NCBI GenBank assembly: GCA_903970295.1
Contig: CAJCHQ010000314.1
Span: 1-5,706, forward strand
From: Bryobacterales bacterium
Lineage (GTDB): Bacteria > Cyanobacteriota > Vampirovibrionia > Obscuribacterales > Obscuribacteraceae
Direction of reading: 5' to 3'
DNA length: 5,706 nucleotides
The translations under genes and the position numbers were made by a program. Each line of letters opens with the position of its first letter. Position 1 is the stretch's first letter. The notes beneath the pieces were generated by a model, which was given only the letters and a program-made list of their open reading frames with translations, was not told the DNA's origin and did not search any database. Shown here in pieces: positions 1-5,143 of this stretch.

Positions 1-1
1 T

Positions 2-340
2 CAAACGCCCGCGCCGATGCACAACTCCACCCCCGGTATGCCACTACCACCGATGCAGTATTCAACAAAGAGCACTGTCCCTAGCGCAAATGCGATACGC
101 CTCAAAAGTGCCATCGCAAGTTTGAGGACGGGCAACTATACCGAGAGCTTGACGCTCCTGAATAAAATCATTGTGGATAACCCGAAGCACGCGGAAGCTT
201 ATTACGTGCGAGCGGTTGTGCAAGTTTTCATGAGAAATTTCAAAGATGCTAAGGCTGATTATGAGGCGGCAATTCGTCATTCAACGGATCCAGCTTTGAC
301 GGAGAGAGCAGCCGCTGGCATCAGCAAACTGAGTCACTAG
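2..340 (+). CDS. C-terminal part of a small TPR-repeat protein (5' end probably outside window)
   Basis: The frame is open from base 2 with no stop, and the first ATG (17) has no Shine-Dalgarno-like sequence before it, so the true start probably lies upstream of the window. Numbered from that ATG, residues 1-25 are a Pro/Ser/Thr-rich stretch that looks like a linker. Residues 26-59 and 60-93 form two tandem 34-residue TPR-like units, with a Gly-Asn-Tyr turn at 39-41, Asn-Pro at 55-56 ending the first, and Ala-Asp-Tyr near 80-82. TPRs are protein-protein interaction scaffolds; no partner can be named. The last 20 bases overlap tail-to-tail with the phosphodiesterase gene on the other strand. 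No signal peptide is visible in the part present. The TPR call is fairly safe; the specific role is unknown. Confidence 0.75.
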   Translation, partial: QTPAPMHNSTPGMPLPPMQYSTKSTVPSANAIRLKSAIASLRTGNYTESLTLLNKIIVDNPKHAEAYYVRAVVQVFMRNFKDAKADYEAAIRHSTDPALTERAAAGISKLSH

Positions 341-1091
341 CAAGGGCAAGGCGATCGAGATATTTCATCAGCCCAGCCGGATCATCAGTGATGATGCCGT
401 CCACGCCCATTGCTATCAGCGAGCGCCACTGCCGTTCCTCATTCACCGTCCAAACATTGACCGCAAGTCCGGCGGCGTGCGCCTCTTCGACAAGATCTGG
501 GCGGATGATATCAACTGGAGGATGCCAGACAGACGCACCGATTGCGGTGGCATATGCCGGCAAATCGTAGAATGCACAGCCAGCAAGAAGCACAAGCTGC
601 AACTCACATTCCTGCGAGAGACGCAACAACACTTTGTGGTCGAAAGAGCTGATCAACAAACGATCCGGATATTTGTAATGCGATATAACTTCCAGCAGAT
701 CTTCTTCGATGCCGGGGTAATCGACTGGACTGTTCTTAACTTCGATGTTGACAATTAGATTTCCATCAATCAAATCGAGAACTTCCAGAAGAGCGGGTAT
801 GCGCTGTTCTTCGAATTCCTGCCCGAACCACTTACCGTTGCTGATCCGTTTTAACTCTGACAGACTTATATCCTTCACTAGACCCACACCATTGGTGGTG
901 CGATTAATCGTCTCATCGTGAATGACGACTAATTCGCCGGTAGAACAGCGCTGGACATCGAGCTCGATTCCATGCACACCCAGGTGCAGGCTGTGCTCGA
1001 AAGCCGCCATCGAATTCTCCGGAGTAGATTTGCGACCACCCCGGTGAGCAAATACTTTCACCGAGGCCGATCGATCATTGATTTGTTGCAC
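321..1091 (-). CDS. Cytoplasmic glycerophosphodiester phosphodiesterase (GDPD family, UgpQ-like size)
   Basis: A 256-residue protein with the full GDPD signature on a TIM-barrel pattern. His16-Arg17-Gly18-Gly19 is followed by Pro24-Glu25-Asn26, then Gly-Ile-Glu43-Leu-Asp45 (the metal-binding Glu and Asp of the family), His58-Asp59 (catalytic His), Asn-Ile-Glu117-Val-Lys119, Val-Trp-Thr-Val-Asn at 213-217, and Gly-Val-Asp-Gly-Ile-Ile-Thr-Asp at 229-236. The family hydrolyses glycerophosphodiesters from deacylated phospholipids to sn-glycerol 3-phosphate and an alcohol, using a divalent metal. There is no signal peptide, so it should act in the cytosol. The start is GTG; the next Met (residue 28) would remove the HRGG and PEN motifs. 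It lies 16 bp downstream of the 174-aa gene on the same strand, so the two are probably co-transcribed. No clear Shine-Dalgarno lies in that gap, which suggests translational coupling. Exact substrate is not determinable. Confidence 0.93.
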   Translation of the reverse strand: MQQINDRSASVKVFAHRGGRKSTPENSMAAFEHSLHLGVHGIELDVQRCSTGELVVIHDETINRTTNGVGLVKDISLSELKRISNGKWFGQEFEEQRIPALLEVLDLIDGNLIVNIEVKNSPVDYPGIEEDLLEVISHYKYPDRLLISSFDHKVLLRLSQECELQLVLLAGCAFYDLPAYATAIGASVWHPPVDIIRPDLVEEAHAAGLAVNVWTVNEERQWRSLIAMGVDGIITDDPAGLMKYLDRLALASDSVC

Positions 1092-1107
1092 TGGCGATTC
1101 GTTTGAA

Positions 1108-1632
1108 CTACATGCTCACAACGCGTTGCGGACGCAGCATCCCCATCTTCACTGTGACTATCAAGTTAGGCGGATTGATCTGGATTTTGTCGAGCGGCAG
1201 CTCGATTCCGTGCTCGATGCCGATTAGTCCGTTGATATTCTTCAAAACCAAGCTGCCTTTCTCGAAGGCGACTTCGAATTTGACGCGATCAGTTTGTTTG
1301 ATCAAGAAATCCTGCCACTTCTCTGTGGTCGGATGCTCTTTAATCAGCTCGATCACATTCGCATGCCTCACCACTTCGCGGGCATGGCCAGCCAGGATGC
1401 GAATCAGCCCCGGTATCTCTTCGGTGCCGAAAGTCTGCTCAAGAACCCCATTGATCAGATAACCGGGCAAGGACGAATTTTCAGGTCTTTCGTGCAGAAA
1501 TCGAATCACGCCTGTCATTGGATCACTGGCTGATTTGAGTACCTTGCGAGCGACCTCAACAAGCTCACCTTCCAGGCTTTTCAGCTTTTGAACGATCTGA
1601 CTATCACCAACTTCATTGCATTTACAGCTCAA
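1108..1632 (-). CDS. Uncharacterised 174-residue protein, first gene of an operon with the phosphodiesterase
   Basis: I do not recognise a family. The reading frame starts at TTG, chosen because a GAGGT Shine-Dalgarno (1641-1645) sits 8 bases upstream; the next Met (about residue 39) would lose the helical N-terminal part. The N-terminus has a Cys-Lys-Cys (residues 3-5). Residues about 10-115 look mostly helical, with heptad-like Leu/Val spacing at the start. Residues about 115-170 look beta-rich, with alternating hydrophobic strands (Val-Lys-Phe-Glu-Val-Ala-Phe, Leu-Ile-Val-Thr-Val-Lys-Met). No signal peptide, lipobox or membrane segment is seen, so it is probably cytoplasmic. The alternating strands near the C-terminus could bind a hydrophobic ligand or membrane surface, but this is only a guess. 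Its stop is 16 bp before the phosphodiesterase start, so a link to phospholipid turnover is possible. It is very likely a real gene: good ribosome site, long frame, tight operon spacing. Confidence 0.82.
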   Translation of the reverse strand: MSCKCNEVGDSQIVQKLKSLEGELVEVARKVLKSASDPMTGVIRFLHERPENSSLPGYLINGVLEQTFGTEEIPGLIRILAGHAREVVRHANVIELIKEHPTTEKWQDFLIKQTDRVKFEVAFEKGSLVLKNINGLIGIEHGIELPLDKIQINPPNLIVTVKMGMLRPQRVVSM

Positions 1633-1640
1633 AGAAAGTT

Positions 1641-1645
1641 ACCTC
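1641..1645 (-). promoter_or_regulatory. Shine-Dalgarno GAGGT that fixes a TTG start
   Basis: On the minus strand GAGGT lies 8 bases before the TTG at 1632, an ideal spacing. No in-frame ATG or GTG lies at a comparable distance, so this site is the main reason for taking TTG as the start of the 174-residue protein. Confidence 0.7.
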
Positions 1646-1846
1646 ATCTAGCATTCGTAAGGAGTTTTCTTACACCGGGGCAGACGAAGAAGACATTGTA
1701 GGTATCTTCAAATTTTCGGCATGACGTAAAACTCATCACTTTACAAGCAGCCAAAACCACTACCTGTCCAGAATTAAGCCCTATAGTGCAGTTGCTCAAA
1801 CGGCAAAGCAGAGACCGATATTATTAATTGTAGCTCACAAAAACGG

Positions 1847-1888
1847 ACCAAAAATTGGTGACACTTTCTCTGTCAGCCTTTGCAAAGG
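1847..1888. repeat. Three consecutive dyads in front of kdsB, the last covering its ribosome site
   Basis: Three perfect small inverted repeats lie almost end to end. They are ACCAA-aaa-TTGGT (1847-1859), TGACA-ctttctc-TGTCA (1859-1875) and the 12-bp palindrome CCTTTGCAAAGG (1877-1888). The last contains the AAAGG of the kdsB Shine-Dalgarno (AGGAA at 1886-1890, 5 bases from the ATG). Each is individually weak. They could be a protein-binding region or leader structure that modulates kdsB translation, but chance is a real alternative. The rest of the divergent gap (1633-1846) shows no convincing promoter pair on either strand. Confidence 0.4.
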
Positions 1889-1895
1889 AAAGAAC

Positions 1896-2657
1896 ATGTC
1901 CGAAGTCACCGGAAAAGTTGTTGCGATCATTCCCGCTCGGTACGCTTCCAGCAGGTTTCCCGGCAAACCGCTCGTCGATATTGCGGGCGTATCGATGATC
2001 GAGCGAGTGTATCGTCAAACAGAAAAAGCTAGCCTCGTTGAAGAAGTGCTCGTCGCCACTGATGATGAGCGCATAGCGGTCGTCGTTCGAAAATTTGGCG
2101 GCAGGGTGGCGATGACAAGGGACGATCATCCTTCAGGCACCGACAGACTGGCGGAAGTAGCTCAAAGTCATCCGCAGTACGATATTGTCGTCAATGTCCA
2201 GGGCGACGAACCGATCATCGATCCGGCCAGCATTGACGCGGCGGTAGAGCCATTAATCAAGGATTCGTCGGTAGAAATGTCAACGCTATCGCGTGCGGTT
2301 TCGGCCAAGGATGCGGCCAGTCCGCAGCTGGTCAAAGTTGTAACGGATAGAAATGGTTTCGCACTTTATTTCTCTCGAGCGCCAATTCCTTACCATCGCG
2401 AAGAAGGAGCCAGACATCACTACTTTGGTCACACAGGCTTATACGTCTATCGTCGCAGCTGCTTGCTCAAAATTGCTGCTCTGGCTCCAACTCCCCTCGA
2501 GCAGACCGAATTTTTGGAACAGCTGCGGGCGCTGGAAAACGGGATCAAAATTAAGGTAGTCCCCTTCGATACACAGGCTCTAGCAGTGGACGTGCCCGAA
2601 GACGTTGCCAGAGTAGAAGAGGCACTAAAGAGCGCCGCGGTCGGAGAAAAGCGTTGA
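1896..2657 (+). CDS. kdsB: 3-deoxy-manno-octulosonate cytidylyltransferase (CMP-Kdo synthetase)
   Basis: KdsB activates Kdo with CTP to give CMP-Kdo and pyrophosphate, the donor for the Kdo transferase that acts on lipid A in lipopolysaccharide synthesis; it is cytoplasmic and Mg-dependent. The 253-residue length is normal for the family. The N-terminal nucleotide-binding signature Ile-Pro-Ala-Arg-Tyr-Ala-Ser-Ser-Arg-Phe-Pro-Gly-Lys-Pro-Leu runs from 12 to 26. It is followed by Ala-Thr-Asp-Asp-Glu (54-58), His-Pro-Ser-Gly-Thr-Asp-Arg (78-84), Val-Gln-Gly-Asp104-Glu-Pro (101-106), Ser-Arg-Ala-Pro-Ile-Pro-Tyr (160-166), His-Thr-Gly-Leu-Tyr (179-183), Leu-Glu-Gln-Leu-Arg (207-211) and Val-Asp232-Val-Pro-Glu-Asp. 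Asp104 and Asp232 match the family's metal-binding aspartates. The ATG has AGGAA 5 bases upstream. It is divergent from the 174-aa/phosphodiesterase unit and followed after 84 bp by a secreted-protein gene. A 9-bp inverted repeat overlaps its stop codon. Confidence 0.97.
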   Translation: MSEVTGKVVAIIPARYASSRFPGKPLVDIAGVSMIERVYRQTEKASLVEEVLVATDDERIAVVVRKFGGRVAMTRDDHPSGTDRLAEVAQSHPQYDIVVNVQGDEPIIDPASIDAAVEPLIKDSSVEMSTLSRAVSAKDAASPQLVKVVTDRNGFALYFSRAPIPYHREEGARHHYFGHTGLYVYRRSCLLKIAALAPTPLEQTEFLEQLRALENGIKIKVVPFDTQALAVDVPEDVARVEEALKSAAVGEKR

Positions 2658-2679
2658 TTATCTAAGCTGGAATCAACGC
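2651..2679 (+). repeat. 9-bp perfect inverted repeat over the kdsB stop codon
   Basis: GCGTTGATT (2651-2659) pairs perfectly with AATCAACGC (2671-2679) around an 11-base loop, and the kdsB TGA (2655-2657) is inside the left arm. No T-tract follows, so it is not a classical intrinsic terminator. In RNA it would form a moderate hairpin that could protect the kdsB 3' end after processing or partly separate expression of kdsB from the next gene. Confidence 0.5.
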
Positions 2680-2741
2680 AACAGGAGCCAGGTGCAGGTA
2701 CACTTTCATTGGTCGGAGCAAGCCAGAACAGGTTGGAACGG

Positions 2742-3545
2742 ATGCAAAGAAGAGCGCTTTCAATATTGATGACGATCGGCTGCCTGTGCTCTTTAGCACC
2801 AGCAATAGCTGCAACCGGGGACTCGCGCAATGCGCGTTATGCGCCGGCTTTCAATGGCATAGCCAACCCGGGACCACTCGAGCCGAAGAATGTGCCGGAT
2901 TTCTCCACTGTTCCAAGCTCGGGCACTGCCGCCCAACCCTCTGCCGATGCAGGCTCAGGCACCGCCCTGCAAGCCAACGCCTCCTCGACGACCATTCCGA
3001 TTGAAACTCGGTTGAGACTTGTTTTGGAGACAGCCGTCGACGCGAAAAGCAGCCAGCCCGGTGACATATTCGAAGCCCATGTCAAAGACGATTTGTTTCT
3101 GGGGAGCTCTTTGATTTTGGCAAAAGGTAGCTTGGTTCGTGGTCGAGTCTGCGAAGTTGTGAAGCCTCGCTTGCTTAGCCGCGCGGCTAAAATTGGATTG
3201 AAATTAGAGCAGATCGTTACGCCGGTTGGGGAAGTGATACCACTCGACGCCGGACTTGAATTTCACAAAGGCGTGACCAATGCCAAAGGTCAACTTGACC
3301 CCGGAACGAACCTGGGCAGCCATGTTGAGAAGGACGTCAAATCGGTCACTGGCATGAACTCCAAAGGTGCCACTAAGGGCATTCTGGTAACCGCTAATGT
3401 CGCCACTCTGGGCGCACCGGCGATTGCCACCGCCCTCGGTAGCGGCGCGATTGGATTGTTCCGCTCCGGAGACAACGTCAATCTCGCACCAGGCAACGAA
3501 CTTGAAGTGCTATTGACCAACGATCTTGGACTGCAGCTGAATTAA
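2742..3545 (+). CDS. Secreted protein with a signal peptide and a beta-rich C-terminal domain, function unknown
   Basis: From the ATG at 2742 (267 residues) the protein opens with Met-Gln-Arg-Arg, a hydrophobic core, and Ala-Ile-Ala-Ala, a typical Sec signal peptide ending near residue 23. A TTG at 2709 in the same frame would add 11 residues before this and has AGGT 9 bases upstream, so it is a less likely alternative. A Ser/Thr/Ala/Pro-rich linker runs to about residue 85. The rest is predicted beta-rich, with the pattern Gly-Asp-Ile-Phe-Glu-Ala-His-Val, then Leu-Ala-Lys-Gly-Ser-Leu-Val-Arg-Gly-Arg-Val, and later Pro-Val-Gly-Glu-Val-Ile-Pro-Leu. That pattern resembles the beta-barrel halves of VirB10/TrbI-like proteins, where a loop 'Pro/Lys-Gly-Ser/Thr ... 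Gly-x-Val' recurs. I offer the resemblance as inference; there is no conjugation context. A Cys in the signal peptide (Thr-Ile-Gly-Cys) is a poor lipobox, so a lipoprotein is less likely. It lies 84 bp after kdsB in the same frame and is likely periplasmic or outer-membrane associated. Confidence 0.8.
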   Translation: MQRRALSILMTIGCLCSLAPAIAATGDSRNARYAPAFNGIANPGPLEPKNVPDFSTVPSSGTAAQPSADAGSGTALQANASSTTIPIETRLRLVLETAVDAKSSQPGDIFEAHVKDDLFLGSSLILAKGSLVRGRVCEVVKPRLLSRAAKIGLKLEQIVTPVGEVIPLDAGLEFHKGVTNAKGQLDPGTNLGSHVEKDVKSVTGMNSKGATKGILVTANVATLGAPAIATALGSGAIGLFRSGDNVNLAPGNELEVLLTNDLGLQLN

Positions 3546-3581
3546 CGTCCGTTGAAGCGATCTCGAACTGCAGCTGAATTA
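3521..3581. repeat. 24-bp direct repeat at the converging 3' ends of two genes
   Basis: Bases 3521-3544 and 3558-3581 match at 22 of 24 positions (differences at the 7th and 9th bases), with an exact 15-base core starting ACTGCAG. The period is 37 bp. The first copy encodes the last residues of the secreted protein and the first two bases of its TAA. The second copy ends exactly on the reverse-complement stop codon of the TPR gene (3579-3581). This looks like a short tandem duplication. No hairpin or T-tract terminator is visible between the two genes. Confidence 0.75.
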
Positions 3582-4997
3582 GATACTGGCTTTGACCGGC
3601 TTCTTTTTCACGAGCATGCGCACGTCGTCTACGTTTTGCTGGAAAGTCTTGTTCGTTGGCTCTAGATTGAGCGCTTTCAAGTACTCGTCTTGAGCCTCCT
3701 CGTAATAGGCACGTTTCTGATAGATAACACCGAGGTTGTTGTGCACCGAAGCGTTAGTGGGCGCAATCTTGGCACAGGCTCTCAATTCTTTGAGCGCATC
3801 TTCCAGGTCGTTCTTTTCGATCAAGACATTGGCAAGATTGTAATGTGCTTGCAGTGAATAGAAGTTAATTTCGATCGCCTTCCGATATTCATCCTCGGCC
3901 TCTTCAAGCTTTCCTTGCTTGCGCAAGAGTACACCGAGGTTGATGTGGGCTAGCAAATGCTGCGGATCGATGCTCAAAACATCGTCGTAGCGACGAATTG
4001 CTTCGGGCACTCGGCCCTCTAACTGCAAGATCAAAGCACCTTGATAGCGAGCTTCTATGTAGTGCGAATTGAGCTGCAGCGCCTTATTCACTTCCATGAG
4101 CGCCTCATGATAGTTTTTCGCTTTCGTCAATCGCAGAGATTTGCGATAGTGCAAAACCGGATCCATCGATCGCGCATCAGGTCGTTCTTCGGGCCGCTTT
4201 CGGCGGGGCTTATCTTCGTCGTCATCATCTTTTTTCGCCTTCTTGTGGACAGGCGCCTCATCGAGATCGTCATCCGCGGCTTTATGCTTCTTGGCAGGAG
4301 TTGTGGTCTCCTCGTCGTCAGTCTTTTTCGCGGCTTTTTTCGTGGTCTCTCCGCCTTTTTCCTTTTTCCCTTTCGTGGGCGGCGGCATTTCGTCGTCGTC
4401 AGTGGCGACCGGTTCAATTATTGGCGGCGTCGCCCTACTTTCCGGCGCTTCATGCGGCACATCATCTTTACGCTTCGTTCGCGGTTTGGTGGTAGGAGCA
4501 GTTAGAGGTGCAGCTGCAGCCGCAGTCGGAGGCACAGCACTGCCGAGCGCGTCGGGACTCAGCTGTGGATCGGCATGTTTGGCAGGAGCTTTACTCTTCT
4601 GCACCGAGTTCGGCACCGGCGCCTGAGCAGGAGACTGGGCTGAGGCGGGCTGTGGCGTCAACGGCGCCGTATTCGTCGTCGCTGTTTCCAAAGTGGTCTT
4701 CTTAGTCGCGGGGGCCGATGCGGCACTCTCTTTGGTCTTGTGTTCTTCACCCGGCTTCGCTTCTGCCTGCTTCTTCACACCAGGCGCAACAGCTGAATCA
4801 TTCGTCTTCTTAGCGGCCGAGCCAGAAGATCCGGGCGGGGCTTTACTTTTGTGCTCGTCAGTAGCAGCGCCTGCGCCGGGCATTGGCGCCCCGACACTGT
4901 CGTTGGCAGCGAACACTGACGGACCCATGTGCAACGAAAGCGCAAGGAAAGCTGAAATCGCGCTGCCTTTGTAAATGCGCCGAATGCTGGTGGTCAT
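3579..4997 (-). CDS. Exported TPR protein with a long charged low-complexity linker
   Basis: Numbered from the ATG at 4997 (472 residues), residues 1-30 are a Sec signal peptide: Arg-Arg and Lys near the start, a hydrophobic core at 14-22, and Val-Phe-Ala before Ala31. Residues about 31-208 are Ala/Pro/Ser/Thr/Lys-rich and disordered-looking. Residues 209-280 are strikingly charged, alternating Lys blocks with Asp/Glu runs. Residues 281-450 form five back-to-back TPR units of exactly 34 residues (DNA 3648-4157), the third to fifth being closest to consensus (for example Asn-Leu-Gly-Val near unit positions 5-8 and Glu-Ala near 18-19). A 22-residue basic tail follows. TPRs bind partner proteins, so this may be a periplasmic or surface scaffold tied to the envelope by its charged linker. 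No enzyme domain is seen. It converges on the beta-rich secreted protein and is divergent from the kinase-like gene. TTG at 5000 is an alternative start one residue longer. Confidence 0.9.
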   Translation of the reverse strand: MTTSIRRIYKGSAISAFLALSLHMGPSVFAANDSVGAPMPGAGAATDEHKSKAPPGSSGSAAKKTNDSAVAPGVKKQAEAKPGEEHKTKESAASAPATKKTTLETATTNTAPLTPQPASAQSPAQAPVPNSVQKSKAPAKHADPQLSPDALGSAVPPTAAAAAPLTAPTTKPRTKRKDDVPHEAPESRATPPIIEPVATDDDEMPPPTKGKKEKGGETTKKAAKKTDDEETTTPAKKHKAADDDLDEAPVHKKAKKDDDDEDKPRRKRPEERPDARSMDPVLHYRKSLRLTKAKNYHEALMEVNKALQLNSHYIEARYQGALILQLEGRVPEAIRRYDDVLSIDPQHLLAHINLGVLLRKQGKLEEAEDEYRKAIEINFYSLQAHYNLANVLIEKNDLEDALKELRACAKIAPTNASVHNNLGVIYQKRAYYEEAQDEYLKALNLEPTNKTFQQNVDDVRMLVKKKPVKASI

Positions 4998-5008
4998 CAA
5001 TATTCAAT

Positions 5009-5012
5009 CTCC
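5009..5012 (-). promoter_or_regulatory. Shine-Dalgarno GGAG for the TPR gene
   Basis: On the minus strand GGAG lies 8 bases before TTG (5000) and 11 before ATG (4997). Spacing favours TTG and codon preference favours ATG. The two starts differ by a single residue before the same signal peptide, so the choice has no functional consequence. Confidence 0.55.
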
Positions 5013-5032
5013 GAAACGTCAAGCGAAGCCTA

Positions 5033-5039
5033 TATAATA
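5033..5039. promoter_or_regulatory. Candidate -10 boxes, overlapping on both strands
   Basis: The plus strand reads a perfect TATAAT (5033-5038), and the minus strand reads TATTAT (5039-5034). The minus box is the better fit to a gene: it would start a transcript near 5027, giving about a 30-base leader that includes the GGAG of the TPR gene. Its -35 region (5057-5062, GAGACT on the minus strand) is poor. On the plus strand it would give a leader of about 100 bases that contains the nested palindrome before the kinase-like gene; its -35 region is also poor. Only one direction may be used. Confidence 0.35.
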
Positions 5040-5062
5040 CCTAAGTGGTCGAGCCTAGTCTC

Positions 5063-5092
5063 CATGCGCCTTTGCGATATATCGCCCGCATG
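5063..5092. promoter_or_regulatory. Nested palindrome, candidate operator between divergent genes
   Basis: A perfect 12-bp palindrome GCGATATATCGC (5074-5085) is enclosed by a second inverted pair, CATGCG (5063-5068) and CGCATG (5087-5092). The outer arms are centred 2 bases to the left of the inner one. The element sits in the gap between the divergent TPR and kinase-like genes, where a repressor or activator site would be expected. No known regulator consensus is claimed. It could also fold as an RNA stem in a leader from the TATAAT at 5033. Confidence 0.5.
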
Positions 5093-5143
5093 TCCATTGG
5101 GCCTGGCATTTACGCAGATGCTATTTGTTCTTAAGCTAACAAC

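Noticed and set aside
1657..1673. GTAAG ... CTTAC inverted repeat in the leader of the 174-residue gene
   Set aside because: Only 5 perfect base pairs with a short A/T-rich loop; too weak to claim as a regulatory element or terminator.
1792..1824. TTGCTC ... TATTAT promoter pair for kdsB
   Set aside because: The gap between the boxes is 21 bases, too long for a normal sigma-70 promoter, and alternative boxes at standard spacing match poorly.
1824..2129. Minus-strand 101-codon frame opposite the kdsB start, and other antisense frames over kdsB and the secreted-protein gene
   Set aside because: They overlap well-supported genes, have no motifs and no ribosome site of note.
2652..2745. Readthrough of the kdsB TGA to make a KdsB-secreted protein fusion, since both lie in the same frame without another stop
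   Set aside because: The downstream protein has its own signal peptide, which would be pointless internally. An open stretch of 17 codons before the TTG is not unusual, and there is no sign of a recoding element.
2692..2769. Small leader ORF starting at GTG 2692 with AGGAG 4 bases upstream
   Set aside because: The peptide has no recognisable feature, spacing is short, and it overlaps the start of the secreted-protein gene; the AGGAG may be chance.
3546..3578. Bidirectional terminator between the two converging genes
   Set aside because: No stem with an adjacent T- or A-tract is present; the only structure is the direct repeat, which does not fold into a hairpin.
4041..4626. Long plus-strand open frames opposite the TPR gene, up to 154 codons
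   Set aside because: They lie antisense to the charged low-complexity linker, give Phe/Arg/Ser-biased proteins with no motif, and reflect the skewed codon composition of the real gene.
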